The notes below the pieces were generated by a model. It was not told the origin of the DNA, made no database searches, and saw only the letters and a list, made by a program, of their open reading frames with translations. The position numbers and the translations under genes were made by a program. From Armatimonadota bacterium (GTDB taxonomy: Bacteria > Armatimonadota > Zipacnadia > Zipacnadales > UBA11051), in the NCBI GenBank assembly GCA_013178155.1, contig JABLXH010000026.1, forward strand, positions 21,700-85,699: 64,000 bases of DNA, read 5' to 3'. Each line of letters begins with the position of its first letter. The first letter of the stretch is position 1. This document shows positions 9,287 to 19,300 of the stretch, in pieces.

Positions 9287-9583
9287 GCGCTGTGGGCTGG
9301 AGGCGAAGCGGTCACCCGCTCACTGGTCTTCAGCGGAAGCAGGCTGGAGATCAACCACCACACCGGGGCGGCTGGCAGTGTACGTGTGGAGCTCCAGGAC
9401 GAGACGGGGGCGCCGATTCCCGGTCGCAGTCTCGCCGGCCGCGAGGAGATCATGGGCGACGGGATCGATCGTGTGGTGAGCTGGCGGGACGGGAGCGACG
9501 TCAGCGCCCTGGCGGGCAGAGCGGTACGCCTGCGGTTCGTGCTGCGAGAGCCGGACCTCTTCTCCATGCGCTTCGGCGACTGA
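9287..9583 (+). pseudogene. 3' echo: diverged copy of the C-terminus of the propeller gene at 6293-7804
   Basis: These 297 bases align without any indel to 7508-7804, stop codon to stop codon (offset 1779). The frame is open and encodes WAGGEAVTRSLVFSGSRLEI ... SALAGRAVRLRFVLRE, close to the parent sequence. Roughly four bases in five match by eye. There is no ribosome binding site or start codon at its head, and nothing of the first ~400 codons of the parent is present. It is therefore a 3' remnant of a second gene copy, left after the intervening gene 7960-9219. The reading frame has stayed open, so decay is recent or the tail is short enough to have escaped. Confidence 0.85.
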
Positions 9584-9759
9584 ACGCGAGTGGAGCTTCG
9601 AACTGGCTTCGTCGCCGCGGGGAGTCGTTGCGGAGATATCCCCGGCGCCGTCCGGGGCCGCTCCTGGAACCGAACGCGCCTTCTGCTCTCGCTGGTCCCA
9701 GGCGCAGTCGGCCCAGGAGGGCCCAGGAGTAAGCCCGATAACCATTCAGGAGAACCCCA

Positions 9760-10930
9760 TGCACCCAACCGAAAAGAAGCGAGACTGGTGGGCTTTCTGG
9801 ATCTGGGGCCTGGACTACACACCGAGAACAACGTTCATCTCCTGGCGCGTCGGGAGTTCGTATTGAGCGCCATCCAGGGGAACGCCGTACTCCGCATCAC
9901 GGCGAACAGCCGCTACCGGCTCTGTCTGAATGGTGTTGAGGTTGGGCGCGGCCCCAGTCCGTCGTACCCCCGCTGGCAGTACTATTCCCGGGGCTGCACC
10001 TATGGCGGCCCCAAGGAAGTCGCCGATCCGTTCGCACTCTGTCACGATGATGACACGTGCGCGGTTGTGACGCCGCTGAACCCCCAGGATGGCACGGTCC
10101 TGACCCCGGATTTTGGGCGCAACCTGGTCGGCTTCTTTGAGCTGGACATCGCGGATTGTGCGGGCGGCGTACTTGACATCGCCTATGGGGAATCGCTGAA
10201 CGTGACAGACGTGGACCGCGTGGAGCTGCGCTCGGGAAGGCAGGTGTACTCCCCCTTTGAGCGGCGTGCCGGTCGCTATCTGGTCCTGACTTTCCGCGAC
10301 CTGGGCGGGCCGGTCCGAATCCGCCACGTGCGCTGCCTGCGGCAGTCCTATCCGGTAGAGCCTCGCGGCGAGTTCCTGTGTAGCGACCAGCGCCTCAACC
10401 AGATCTGGGAGGCTGGCCGCTACACGGTGCAGATGTGCATGGAGGACCACTAAGAGGACTGTCCCTGGCGGGAGCAGACACTGTACACGGGTGATTTGGC
10501 CGTGTCGGCCCCGCTATCGTAGTTTGCGTTCGGCACCGAGAACCTTGCCCGCAAGTGTCTGCGCCAGATGACGCGACTACAGGGATGCAGACGGCCTGGT
10601 TCCCATCCCGGGGCCCGCGCCGTGCAGCCTGTTCTATTCCCCGGAATATCCAGCTTTCTGGGTTCACGCCATCTGGGCGCACTGGCAACACTGGGGCGAC
10701 GAGGCGCTGCAGCGCGAGCTGTTTCCCAATCTCGAGCTGCCTGGCGTGGCGTGGAAACCGAACCGCCGCCGACGGGCTGTTTCACCCGCTTGAAGGCGAA
10801 AGCCGCGGACGTGGACGCGGCACTTGTCCTCCTCTGGCCCGTCCGCCGACCGGGTCGGTGTGGACTGCCGGAAGACCGTTGCCTCTGCGCGATGAGGCTG
10901 CTGCGCTTCAAGAAGTTGCCCCACTTCTGA
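9760..10930 (+). pseudogene. Broken GH78-like alpha-L-rhamnosidase
   Basis: A ribosome binding site (AGGAGA, 6 bases before the ATG at 9760) and the opening KRDWWAFWIWGLDYTP match the start of GH78 enzymes. The frame then shifts by one near 9820 and continues as LLARREFVLSAI ... LRITANSRYRLCLNGVEVGR, the GH78 N-terminal beta domain. At 10451-10453 TAA replaces the tyrosine expected in CMEDHYEDCPWREQ, and TAG follows at about 10519, again where an aromatic residue is expected. Further catalytic-domain sequence (FYSPEYPAFWVHAIWAHWQH) persists to about 10770 before another shift (GLFHPLEGE). The remaining 3' half of a normal GH78 gene cannot be recognised. GH78 removes terminal alpha-L-rhamnose from glycans; this copy cannot make a full enzyme. 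Confidence 0.8.
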
Positions 10931-11559
10931 GCCCTTGGGAAACGGAGCACGGCCTTGTTCGCCTGGGTCTCGACGCCAGCGTCACGCCGCACGTGGTGCG
11001 TGTGGTCACGCTCTCGACTGGCGCTCCCCCGCAGAGCGGTGTCCTGCCCGAAGCTGCCATCATACCGTGAGGCCCTGGCCACTGACCCTTCTGGTGGCCG
11101 AGATCGCATCGGGCGCGGCGGTCCCTGCCGTTGGGTTGGGCGCCGCCTTATGGTCGCAAGGCCTGGACGGGACCACGCCAGTGCTGCCCAACAACCACCG
11201 GAGTATCTTATAATCTTTGATACAACACCCCCCAGTCCGGACCTTGAAGCTCCATTGGCGGTTGTGTAACTTCCCCTGGTCAGCCATGAGGGCTGCCAGG
11301 ACGCTGCCTGCCGGTTCCGCTGCGGCCTTTGGTCCCTGCGCTCTGCCGGCAGCTCTCGACTGACGGCTGGACCACCAGTTGTGCCAGTAGCTGTGCGAAA
11401 TCGCGGGGACAGTGCCGGGCGTGCCACAGAGGGTTCTGGCCGGCAGGCTTGAGCACAGATCGGGGGCGTACCCCGAGACCGGAGGAGGGAGGGCCCGGGG
11501 GAACTGGCGCGGGGATCGTGGTCGGGGGCATCCTGCTCCGCGAACCGGGAGATCCGCAG
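10931..11559. other. Non-coding or fully degenerate stretch
   Basis: No recognisable protein motif on either strand. This stretch lies between the last readable piece of the rhamnosidase pseudogene and the 3' end of the minus-strand beta-helix pseudogene. It includes an isolated TATAAT at 11209-11214 without a matching -35 box. It is most simply debris of the two broken genes. Confidence 0.4.
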
Positions 11560-12486
11560 TCTGTCGCGGGCCGCGGGGGAGAGAGTGGCGACAGGCGGGG
11601 CCATTGGGAGGAAGTCCCCGGCCTGGGCATCGTAGATCAGCGCCGGAACCTGCAGACTGTGGCCGTCCTGCCCGGTCAGCTCCTCCCAGTCCGACCGCGT
11701 TCTCGCCGTGGCCTCGGGCTACTGCTCGTCGGCCCGGGATGCAACCACTCCCGTGGAGAAGAGGTTGTGATCGGACCGAAGGGTCGCGTAGCTTGCGCGG
11801 ATAGTGTGCAGGCCGGCGCCGCAGGCGGCAGATAGATTGCTGAAGATGACCACGCCCGGGGATTCGCTGACCCCCGATTCCGCCCTGGGCGTTGCGGCAG
11901 AGGTGTTGGAGACTGCAGTGCCGTTCTGCATCTCGTGGAACCAGATGCAGTAACGCCCGTTGTCATGGGCAATGCAGTTCTCGACCCTGCTCCCATCCTG
12001 ACGGCAGGAAAGGACGCCGTCGAGCTGGTTGTCGCGGAGAACGCAGCGGTCCACGAGGCCGCCCGGCGATTCGGCGAACTCCATGGCTTGCTCGGAAGTG
12101 TCGCACACCTGGAGTCCTATCATCCTGACGTGGGGTCGGCGGACGACGACTCGGCAGCGTTCGATGGTACGTTTGCCCGGCTCACCGGTGTCGTCGCCCC
12201 GGAGGATAGCACCGCCGATGGGATCAGCCCGGAACACCGCGGGCTGGGTCGCATCCGGGTATCCGCCGACGCTGAGCACCTCGTGATAGATGCCAGGCGC
12301 GATGATCACCTCGTCGCCCGGCCCGGCGGCCTGACCGGCATGGATGAGGGTCTTCCGCGGATGCTCGCGGGTGCCTGGGGCCACGTCGTCTCCCTCTGCG
12401 CTATTGACGTGGTAGGTAGCGGCAGACGCCGGCAGACAGAAAGCGGCAATGATGGCCAGCCAAAGGCAATTAGCGAAAGCCCTCTG
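11560..12486 (-). pseudogene. Broken secreted right-handed beta-helix protein
   Basis: Read from right to left, the frame gives a signal-peptide-like stretch (NCLWLAIIAAFCLPASAATY, from about 12470) and then YHVNSAEGDDVAPGTREHPRKT and EVIIAPGIYHEVL, the usual opening of DUF1565/right-handed beta-helix proteins. Helix rungs follow (GLQVCDTSEQAMEF, GLVDRCVLRDNQLDGV, VENCIAHDNGRYCIW). An in-frame TAG at 11716-11718 interrupts it. The same frame goes on with the normal end of this family (SDWEELTGQDGHSLQ, DAQAGDFLP, LSPAARDRL) to about 11560. No good start lies next to the signal peptide; the only in-frame ATG is at 12627 with an unlikely N-terminus. Such proteins are typically polysaccharide lyases or glycan-binding proteins. 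Confidence 0.75.
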
Positions 12487-12546
12487 GGGAGGGGGAGTCT
12501 GCCTGGTCCGCACAGTCCGCCTGCGGGCTGTTGGCGGCCCGTTGGC

Positions 12547-15471
12547 AGCTTCCTGCCGGGCTGGCGGTGACGTGCGAGATTGGCGGGGGAGCGTACTGCG
12601 GCCAAGAGCAACCGCTGGGCCGGGCACGACCGTGGCTGGACAAAAGCGCTGTCATGCTGGACACCAAGTTCCACCTCGCCTGGCTTCCAAGCCACGATGC
12701 CGACTTCCGGAAGTTCTGGAAGCGCGTTGTGTCCGAGTGGGGATGGTCCCGGGGTCCGGTGACGGGTATCAAGCTGTGGAACGAGCCCTGGAACGGGCTC
12801 TCGATTGCCGGCTGGGGCGCCGACGACCTGCGTTATCGGGAAATGTTCCTGGTTCTGTGTGAGGCCGCCCGGGAGGCCTGCCGAGAGGCCGGCACTGAGG
12901 TGCTCATCGGCGATTGCGACCCCTCTTCCAATAGCTTCGACAAGCTGTTCGGGGATGCCGAGGACACCTTCCTGCTCTACCTGGACTTGTGCTCCATCCA
13001 TTACCATGGCATGGCGTGTCCCAGCACGTACAAGCCCTGGGTCAACCGCAAGGGGCCCCATGGTCGGGTACGCATCTGAGACACGTAGAGCTGGGTCGCC
13101 AACTGCGATGACCGGGTAACCACCGTCACCGCCACGAACCTGTCCACGGGCCACGATCGCGCCGTGGGGGCGTATCACAGGGCCATCGCCACCGGAGGGC
13201 ACCACTGGCAGACCTTCGATTGCTTTGACGACTAGGGGCAGGTCCAGCGGAGGAACATGGTGCAGTGCTGGTCGGTCGCCGCGGCGGTGGGGGCGGTGAA
13301 TCACTTCATCGGAGAGCGCAGATTCCGGGAGCTGCTGTTTGGGAACGGGCTGCCGTGGGTGATGGTCCTTGACGGCCTTACGGGACCGGGTGGCCGTCCC
13401 AACCCGGAGGACGGCACCGTGGTTGTTGTCGGGGACATCAGGGAGGCGTTTGGGGCGGACAACGTGCTTTTCCGCACCGCACGGGGCCTCAAGGAGTGGG
13501 CGCATGAGGCGGAGCTGGCGGCCCAGCTCCTGGCCCTGCCACCGGACGCGCCGGAGAACGAACGCGTGAAGCTCAGGGCTCTGACTGCCCGTGATGAGCC
13601 TCTGTCCGGCGCGAGCCTCGTCCTCCGGGCGGACGACGCCTACGCGCTGTTTGACTTCTGGGGCAATCCCGTGGAGTCGGGGCCGGAGGGGATAGTGGTG
13701 CCTCTAGACCGCCGCGGGCTCTTTCTGCGCGGCAACGGACGGCCGGGGAGCTTCGCCCGACTTCTGGCCGCTATCAGGACGGCGGGAATTGAGGGTATCG
13801 AGCCCCTGGCCAAGGCGTGCCTGGACCTGACCGCTCCCATCAGCACCCGCCCTCCTCTCCGGCTGCGGCTCACCAACGTCCTGAACCGTCCCATCCGGGG
13901 GCTGCTGCGGGTGACTCCTGGGGGACCTGACTCTGGAGCGGCCCGTCCGTTACGTCAGCTTCCAGCGCCACCAGACGCGGGAGCTCGTCTTTCGGGTCAT
14001 CGGCGGCAAGCCCGACGCCAGCAACGCCTATCCGCTCAGCCTGGAGTTTGATGCGGGAGTGGATGGCCGGTCCACCCATCGGGAGGATCTGCACGTCAAC
14101 TGCCACGCGCGGCGCACGGTGAGAGTGGACAGCCATCTTGGCGACTGGGAGGGCGTGCTGCCGCACAGCATCACCAGCGAGGGCGTGCAGAGGGTCACAC
14201 TGAAGGAGTTTGCCTGGCAGCCCTTCAAGTCCTTCGACCAACCTGTGAGAAAGGGAGCGGCCACCGGCTTCCTGGCGTATGACGATCGGCATTTCCACTT
14301 CGCCGCCAAGGTTGCGGGTTCGACGCCGGATGAGGGGATGCTGCGCTTCGAGGCCCGCGACAAGGAGGAGTTCTTCTACCCGGACAAGTGTTACAAGCGG
14401 CAACCGGTGAGCGGCTCTCCGAGCGAGAGCTTCTCCGTGCGCTGGAGCGGCTTTGTGGTGCCAGAGCAGACGGGGCGGCGCACTCTCATCACGCTGAGCG
14501 TCGACGGGGTGAGATTGTGGGTGGCCGGTTAGAAGCTGATAGACAACTGGACCGTGCACGGCCCCGCGGAGGACGCCGGTGCAGTCCAACTTGAAGCCGG
14601 CAGGGCCTACTCGATTCGGCTGGAGTTCATTCAGAGCGGCGGAGGCGCGTGCATCTGCCTGTTCTGGGAGGCCCCGGGCCAGACGAGGGAGGTCGTGCCG
14701 GCGGGTTGCCTGCGACGGGCGCAAGCAGACGGGGCGGGTCTGCGGGGGGTACTTCCTCGGCACCGACCTCACCGGACGGTCAGCGGAGCGCGTGGACCAG
14801 CAGATAGGCTTTGATCCCTTCTCCCCGGAGCTGCTCAGGAAGGTTCTCCTGCCGGAGTCCTGGGAGATCCTCAAGGATCTCACCTGGCCGGCGGGGGTCC
14901 GTCACTACACGTACCGAAAGGACCCGGAGCTGCCCAGCGGCAACTCCCCGTACCATGATAACGTGCAACTCGCCTTCAACGTACTGCCGCCCGCGCGCAA
15001 GGACTGGTACGCGTGCCCGCCCGGCACCATGCCCGGATATGCCAGCATCGACGGCACCGAGTATGAGTACGCGCTCAATCCTTTGGTCCCACGTTACGGG
15101 GCGGCACTGAGATCTGGCGCCTTCAGTACGCTGGTATGCCCCACAAGCACCGCTGTCCCCACTCGCCCAAGTCGCCGCTGGACGGCCCGGTCTGGGACGG
15201 CAAGCTGGTCATCCGCCGCGACGCCCTTACGCGCTTTGTGGAGGCTACCCTTCCCCGGAAGGAGATCCGAGGGGTGCGCCGGGCCATCGAGGAGCGCCGG
15301 CCCATCAGGTTCTCTTTCCGCGTCAACGACAATGCCGGGCTGAGCTGCCTGGAGTGCTCCCGCGGGCGCTCCGTTGCCGGACGCAATTGCCTGGGGTCCT
15401 TCGCCGCGGACTGGGTCGAACACTGGGATAATGTGCTGGAGTCTGGCGTTCAAGCTGCGACGTCGCAATGA
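12547..15471 (+). pseudogene. Broken, 5'-truncated clan GH-A (GH39-like) multidomain glycosidase with PA14 domain
   Basis: The reading frame enters mid-domain (LAVTCEIGGGAY) without start or signal peptide. It shows GIKLWNEPWNG, the acid/base Asn-Glu-Pro of clan GH-A. The following strand reads VRI-stop-DT-stop-SWVANCD (TGA and TAG at about 13078-13089), where families of this type have W-D-T-E-S-W with the nucleophile Glu. Another TAG follows near 13235. The frame shifts near 13920, runs through a beta domain (VDSHLGDWEGVLP), then a PA14-like domain (FSVRWSGFVVPEQTGRRT) with a TAG at 14530-14532. It shifts again near 14710 and near 15110, and ends with an intact C-terminal module (EIRGVRRAIEERRPIRFSF). 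At least four nonsense codons and three frameshifts rule out a functional product. Confidence 0.8.
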
Positions 15472-15747
15472 GCAGAGGTCCCAGACAGCTGGTCTCGCCC
15501 TCTCTGGCAACGTCGCATCGCCATCTGACGCCGTGGCAACCTGTTCACAGGAGTCCAGGACGCCAATGCCGCCAGCTCAGTCGGCCTCCTTTACAACGCT
15601 CACACCGAGTCCGCCATACGCACAAGTCAGGCCCAGCGGTGGGCGCTTTCGAAGGGCCAGGAGCGCAGGTCGCTTCTGTCGTGCAGCTGCGCCCGGGGCA
15701 ACAAACCGGGCCGGTCTCCCCACTGCCGGGGAGGTCATCAGTCCGAT

Positions 15748-17985
15748 GTACGCCATCGGGCCTGTTTACCATCTCGCCTTAGCGGCCGCTCTGACCACTG
15801 CACCCGCCGAGCCTTTGCCGCGTACGAGCTTGAGCGGTGTCTTCCCATCATGACCGGTGTGCACCTGGCTCTTGCAGGACGCGACGAGGTGGCGCCAGGG
15901 CGCCGGGTTCTCATCGGGCGTGCAGCCCCCGCCACACCTCATCAGAGCGCTCCCGGCGGCTGACGACAGCTATGTGGTGTCCATTGACGCCGATACAGTG
16001 GCTTTGGCCGGACGGACAGGGCGACTCTCTATGCCGTCTACCATTTCCTGCGCGACCTCGGCTGCCGGTGGGTGATGCCCGGCGCGGAGAGGGAGGTCAT
16101 TCCACACCGGGAGCGCCTCAGCCTCAGGCCCTGCCGGATAGTCGAAGCGCCCGACTTTGCTGTCCGTGGTTTCATGTGTTCCGCGCAGGACTTCGTTCCT
16201 GATGGGGGCTGGATACCATCGGACACCATGCTCGACTGGGCGCTGCGCCATCACTTCAACGCCCCCTGGTGGGGTGGCGGAGCGACGGAACTGTACGGAG
16301 CCCACCGCAGCCACGGCCACGACCAGACCACGGGTCACTCCTACCACGCCTGGGCACCGCCCAGGCTGCTGTTCGAGAGACGTCCCGAATGGTTCCCCCT
16401 GTTGGGCGGCAAGCGCGAGCCGTACCACAGTTCGGGGCGACCCAACCAGCTCTGCCTGTCGAACCGTCACCTGCGGCAGTACATCGCCAGGCAGATGATC
16501 GCCTATCTCGAGATCCACCCGCAGAGGAAGGTCCTGGCGCTCAACGCCGAAGACGAGCCGGCGAGCTGGTGCGAATGTGAGGCCTGCAAGGCCCTGGACC
16601 GGGTCGCGGTGGACTGGACGAAGAACGGGATCGAGTGCTTCCCGCTCACGGACCGGGTGGTGGACTTCGTCAATGATGTCGCCACCAGGGTGGCCCGCAA
16701 GTTCCCCGACCGGCTCATCGAGATGTACGCCTATGGCTCCACTACCGAACCACCGGTAGCCGCCCGCTGCCATCCGAACGTGCTGGTCAAGTTCTGCATG
16801 TGGCCTATCTGCGGGCGACACCAGGTCTTCGACCGCAACTGTGAGCGTAACCGCCAGTTCGTCGCGAAGCTCAGGGCCTGGCGCGAGCGCTCCTCCCACC
16901 TGGCGGTCTACAACTGCGGTGACTATCGCTACCCTGAGATCCCGGCTTGCAGCTACACGCTCACCGCCAAACAGTTCGCCGCCCTGCGCAAGCTGGGGGT
17001 TGAGCACGTTCTCGGTGAGACGGAGAACTCGCTGGCCGGATCGGCCGCGTGGTACACGGTGCTTGGCGAATCGCTGTGGGACACGGAGACCGACCCGCAG
17101 CGGGTCCTTGCCGACTTCTGCGCGGCCGCCTACGGCCCTGCGGCCGCGCCAATGACGGAGTACTACCAGACTCTGGAGCGCGGCCTCATGGGTGCCGTCG
17201 AGGCCCAGGGCGAGCAGAACACGACCATCAACAACCTGCACACCTTCAGCCCGGAAGTGGTCGCCAGAGGCCGAGAGCTCATTGCCAAGGCCTTCGACGC
17301 CGCCGCCGGCGACGACCGGATCCAGGCGCGCATTGACCGTGCGCTGTTCAACCTGCTGTACGCCGAGACCTGTCGCATCGCCGATGTCGGTCCTCACACG
17401 GAGGAAGCCTTCCCGGGCGGCCGGGAGAGCTTCGTGCTCCTGAAGGCCATCCAGCGCAAGCGCAACATCTGCTCCGGGTGGCCATCCACGGCCGCGCGCC
17501 TGAAGGGGTTCTACGTGCCGCCCCTTGAGGCCCAGCAGGGCGAATTGCTGGCAGCTTTGCCGATCGTCTGGAAGTTCCGCACGGACCCGTCGGATGTTGG
17601 CCTGGCCGAGGGCTGGCACTCCTCCGCGCCCGGAGACACCTGGACCGACATCCGGACAGACGCCTCCTGGACTGACCAGGGGCACAGTTACCACGGAGTC
17701 GCATGGTACTCCACCGAGCTTGACGTGCATGCCTTCCCGCCCGGCCGCCGGGTGTGGCTGCTGTTTGGTGCGGTGGATGGAGTCTGTCAGGTGTGGGTGG
17801 ATGGAGAGGCGGTGGGGGGCCAGGAAGAGGACCCCGGGCTGATGTGGGACAAGCTCTTTGCGCTGGACGTGAGCGCCCATGTCGCTCAACCGGGCCGGCA
17901 CCGGGCCCCAGTGCGCGTGCGCAAGGATAGCCACGCCGCCGGGATCTGGAGGCCCGTGGAACTTCGGCTTGGGGCAGGCGGGTGA
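15748..17985 (+). pseudogene. DUF4838 glycosidase gene with frameshifted N-terminal region and intact barrel
   Basis: From about 16025 to 17985 a single frame encodes a DUF4838 barrel (NAEDEPASWCECEACK, the Cys motif) and a C-terminal GH2-type jelly roll (WLLFGAVDGVCQVWVDGEAV). The N-terminal part exists but in three different frames. A signal-like MYAIGPVYHLALAAALTTAPA starts at about 15748. YELERCLPIMTGVHLALAGR ... RVLIGR lies at about 15825-15930. DDSYVVSIDADTVALAGR lies at about 15960-16015, and TLYAVYHFLRDLGCRWVMPG at about 16025-16085. In intact relatives these pieces are continuous. A shortened protein of 637 residues could start at the GTG at 16072, but it would lack the signal peptide and N-terminal domain. 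I therefore call it a pseudogene, with the alternative of assembly error. Confidence 0.7.
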
Positions 17986-18165
17986 CAGTACCCCATGGAT
18001 CTTTGCCCACTGCCTTCATCAGGGCAAAGACGACTGCGGCCCGTGTCTGCCACTTGCCCAGCACCCCCGGAGGGCGGTTGACCCCCCAGCGTGGCGATGG
18101 CTACAATTGGCCCAGCGGCCGGGGCTGCATGGTCCGGCCTGAGCCCCAGGAGGCAGATAGCGGCC

Positions 18166-19161
18166 ATGAACCGAACGTGTCCCGATCCGACCGACTTCCC
18201 CGCCAGCGACTCCCTGCAGGAGCAGGTCCGTTTCCTGCTGCACTATGCGATCCTCGCCCCCTCCAGCCACAACTCCCAGCCGTGGCTGTTCCGCATGGTC
18301 GGGGATAGGCTGGAGGTCCTGGCCGACGACAGCCGGTGGCTGCAGGTGGCCGATGCCGATCGGCGGGAGCTGTACCTGAGCGTCGGCTGCGCCCTGGAGA
18401 ACCTATTGGTGGCAGCGGAGCACTTCGGTCTTGAGCACACCGTGCACTACTGCCCCGACCCGGCGGACGAACTGCTGGCGGCGAAGGTGGAGTTCAGCCC
18501 CCCGGGCGAACCGGGGGTGTCCCGGCCGCCGGAACTGTTCGACGCAATCCCGGTGCGGCACACCAACCACCAGCCTTACGATGAGCGGCTGGTGGCCGAG
18601 GAGATTCAGCGGCGGCTGCAGGATATTGTTCACGACCCCGGCGTCCACCTGTGGCTTACGGGAGATCCCCAGATCCGTGACAGCGTGAACGAGCTGGTGG
18701 TGCGGGCCGACGCCGTGCAGTTCGCGGACCCCGCCTACCGCCGCGAGCTGGCGCACTGGATCGGCCAGGGCGTGTTCGGGACCTCGTGGCTGATGTCGAA
18801 GATGGGTAGCCTGGCGGTGTCGTACCTGAACATGGGCAAGCCTCAAGGCACGAAGGACTCGGCCCTCCTGATGAGCGCTCCCGTGCTGGGACTCATCACC
18901 GGCAACGACGACCGCCGCGAGACGCAGATCCGGGCGGGGCAGGTCTACGAGCGGATCGCCCTGCTGGCGGCGAGCGAGGGCCTGTGGACCCATCCGATGA
19001 GCCAGATCATGGAGGTACCCGAGTGTCGGGTAGAGGTAGCCAGACTGCTGCCGGGGGATGGGGGCATCCCGCTGCACCCGTTCCGCCTGGGCTTCGCCGC
19101 TCCGGAGGAAACGCGGACCCCGCGGCGGCCGCTGGCGGAGGTCCTGGCTGGCGGTTGGTGA
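18166..19161 (+). CDS. Acg-type FMN-binding nitroreductase-like protein
   Basis: A 331-residue cytoplasmic protein. The ATG at 18166 is chosen because AGGAGG stands 12 bases upstream; an in-frame start at 18091 has no such site. The opening LLHYAILAPSSHNSQPWLF is the flavin-binding motif of the nitroreductase superfamily (A-P-S-x-x-N-x-Q-P-W). The length and the second motif (RHTNHQPYDERL) match the double-domain 'Acg family' typified by mycobacterial Acg/Rv3131. The C-terminal half has the expected APVLGLITG and GLWTHPMSQIMEV. Family members bind FMN; many are thought to sequester it or act in stress metabolism rather than to reduce nitroaromatics. It stands alone between the DUF4838 pseudogene and the next secreted protein. 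Confidence 0.85.
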   Translation: MNRTCPDPTDFPASDSLQEQVRFLLHYAILAPSSHNSQPWLFRMVGDRLEVLADDSRWLQVADADRRELYLSVGCALENLLVAAEHFGLEHTVHYCPDPADELLAAKVEFSPPGEPGVSRPPELFDAIPVRHTNHQPYDERLVAEEIQRRLQDIVHDPGVHLWLTGDPQIRDSVNELVVRADAVQFADPAYRRELAHWIGQGVFGTSWLMSKMGSLAVSYLNMGKPQGTKDSALLMSAPVLGLITGNDDRRETQIRAGQVYERIALLAASEGLWTHPMSQIMEVPECRVEVARLLPGDGGIPLHPFRLGFAAPEETRTPRRPLAEVLAGGW

Positions 19162-19300
19162 GCGGCTTTGAGCGGCTGCCGTGCGCACAGCGCCTGGTAG
19201 TCGGTCACCCGTCTGGCCGGGCATAGTTGAGGCTGGCCGTAGTGACCAATCATGGTTCGGTTGCGGGCCTTCGGTCCCCATTCTGTCACGCGAGGGGTGA

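Noticed and set aside
11209..11214. TATAAT as a promoter -10 box
   Set aside because: No acceptable -35 hexamer lies 16-18 bases upstream on the plus strand, the minus-strand alternative is equally weak, and no intact gene follows.
9760..15471. Alternative genetic code or programmed readthrough as explanation for in-frame stops
   Set aside because: All three stop codons occur inside the broken genes, frameshifts occur beside them, and intact genes in the window end normally with TAG, TGA and TAA. No single reassignment fits.
15970..17934. Long minus-strand open frame opposite the DUF4838 barrel (similar ones opposite 3485-5209, 22760-24667 and 61608-62390)
   Set aside because: Such long antisense frames are expected in GC-rich coding DNA. 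Their translations are Arg/Pro/Val-rich, show no family motif, and have no ribosome binding sites, while the plus- or minus-strand partner has clear domains.
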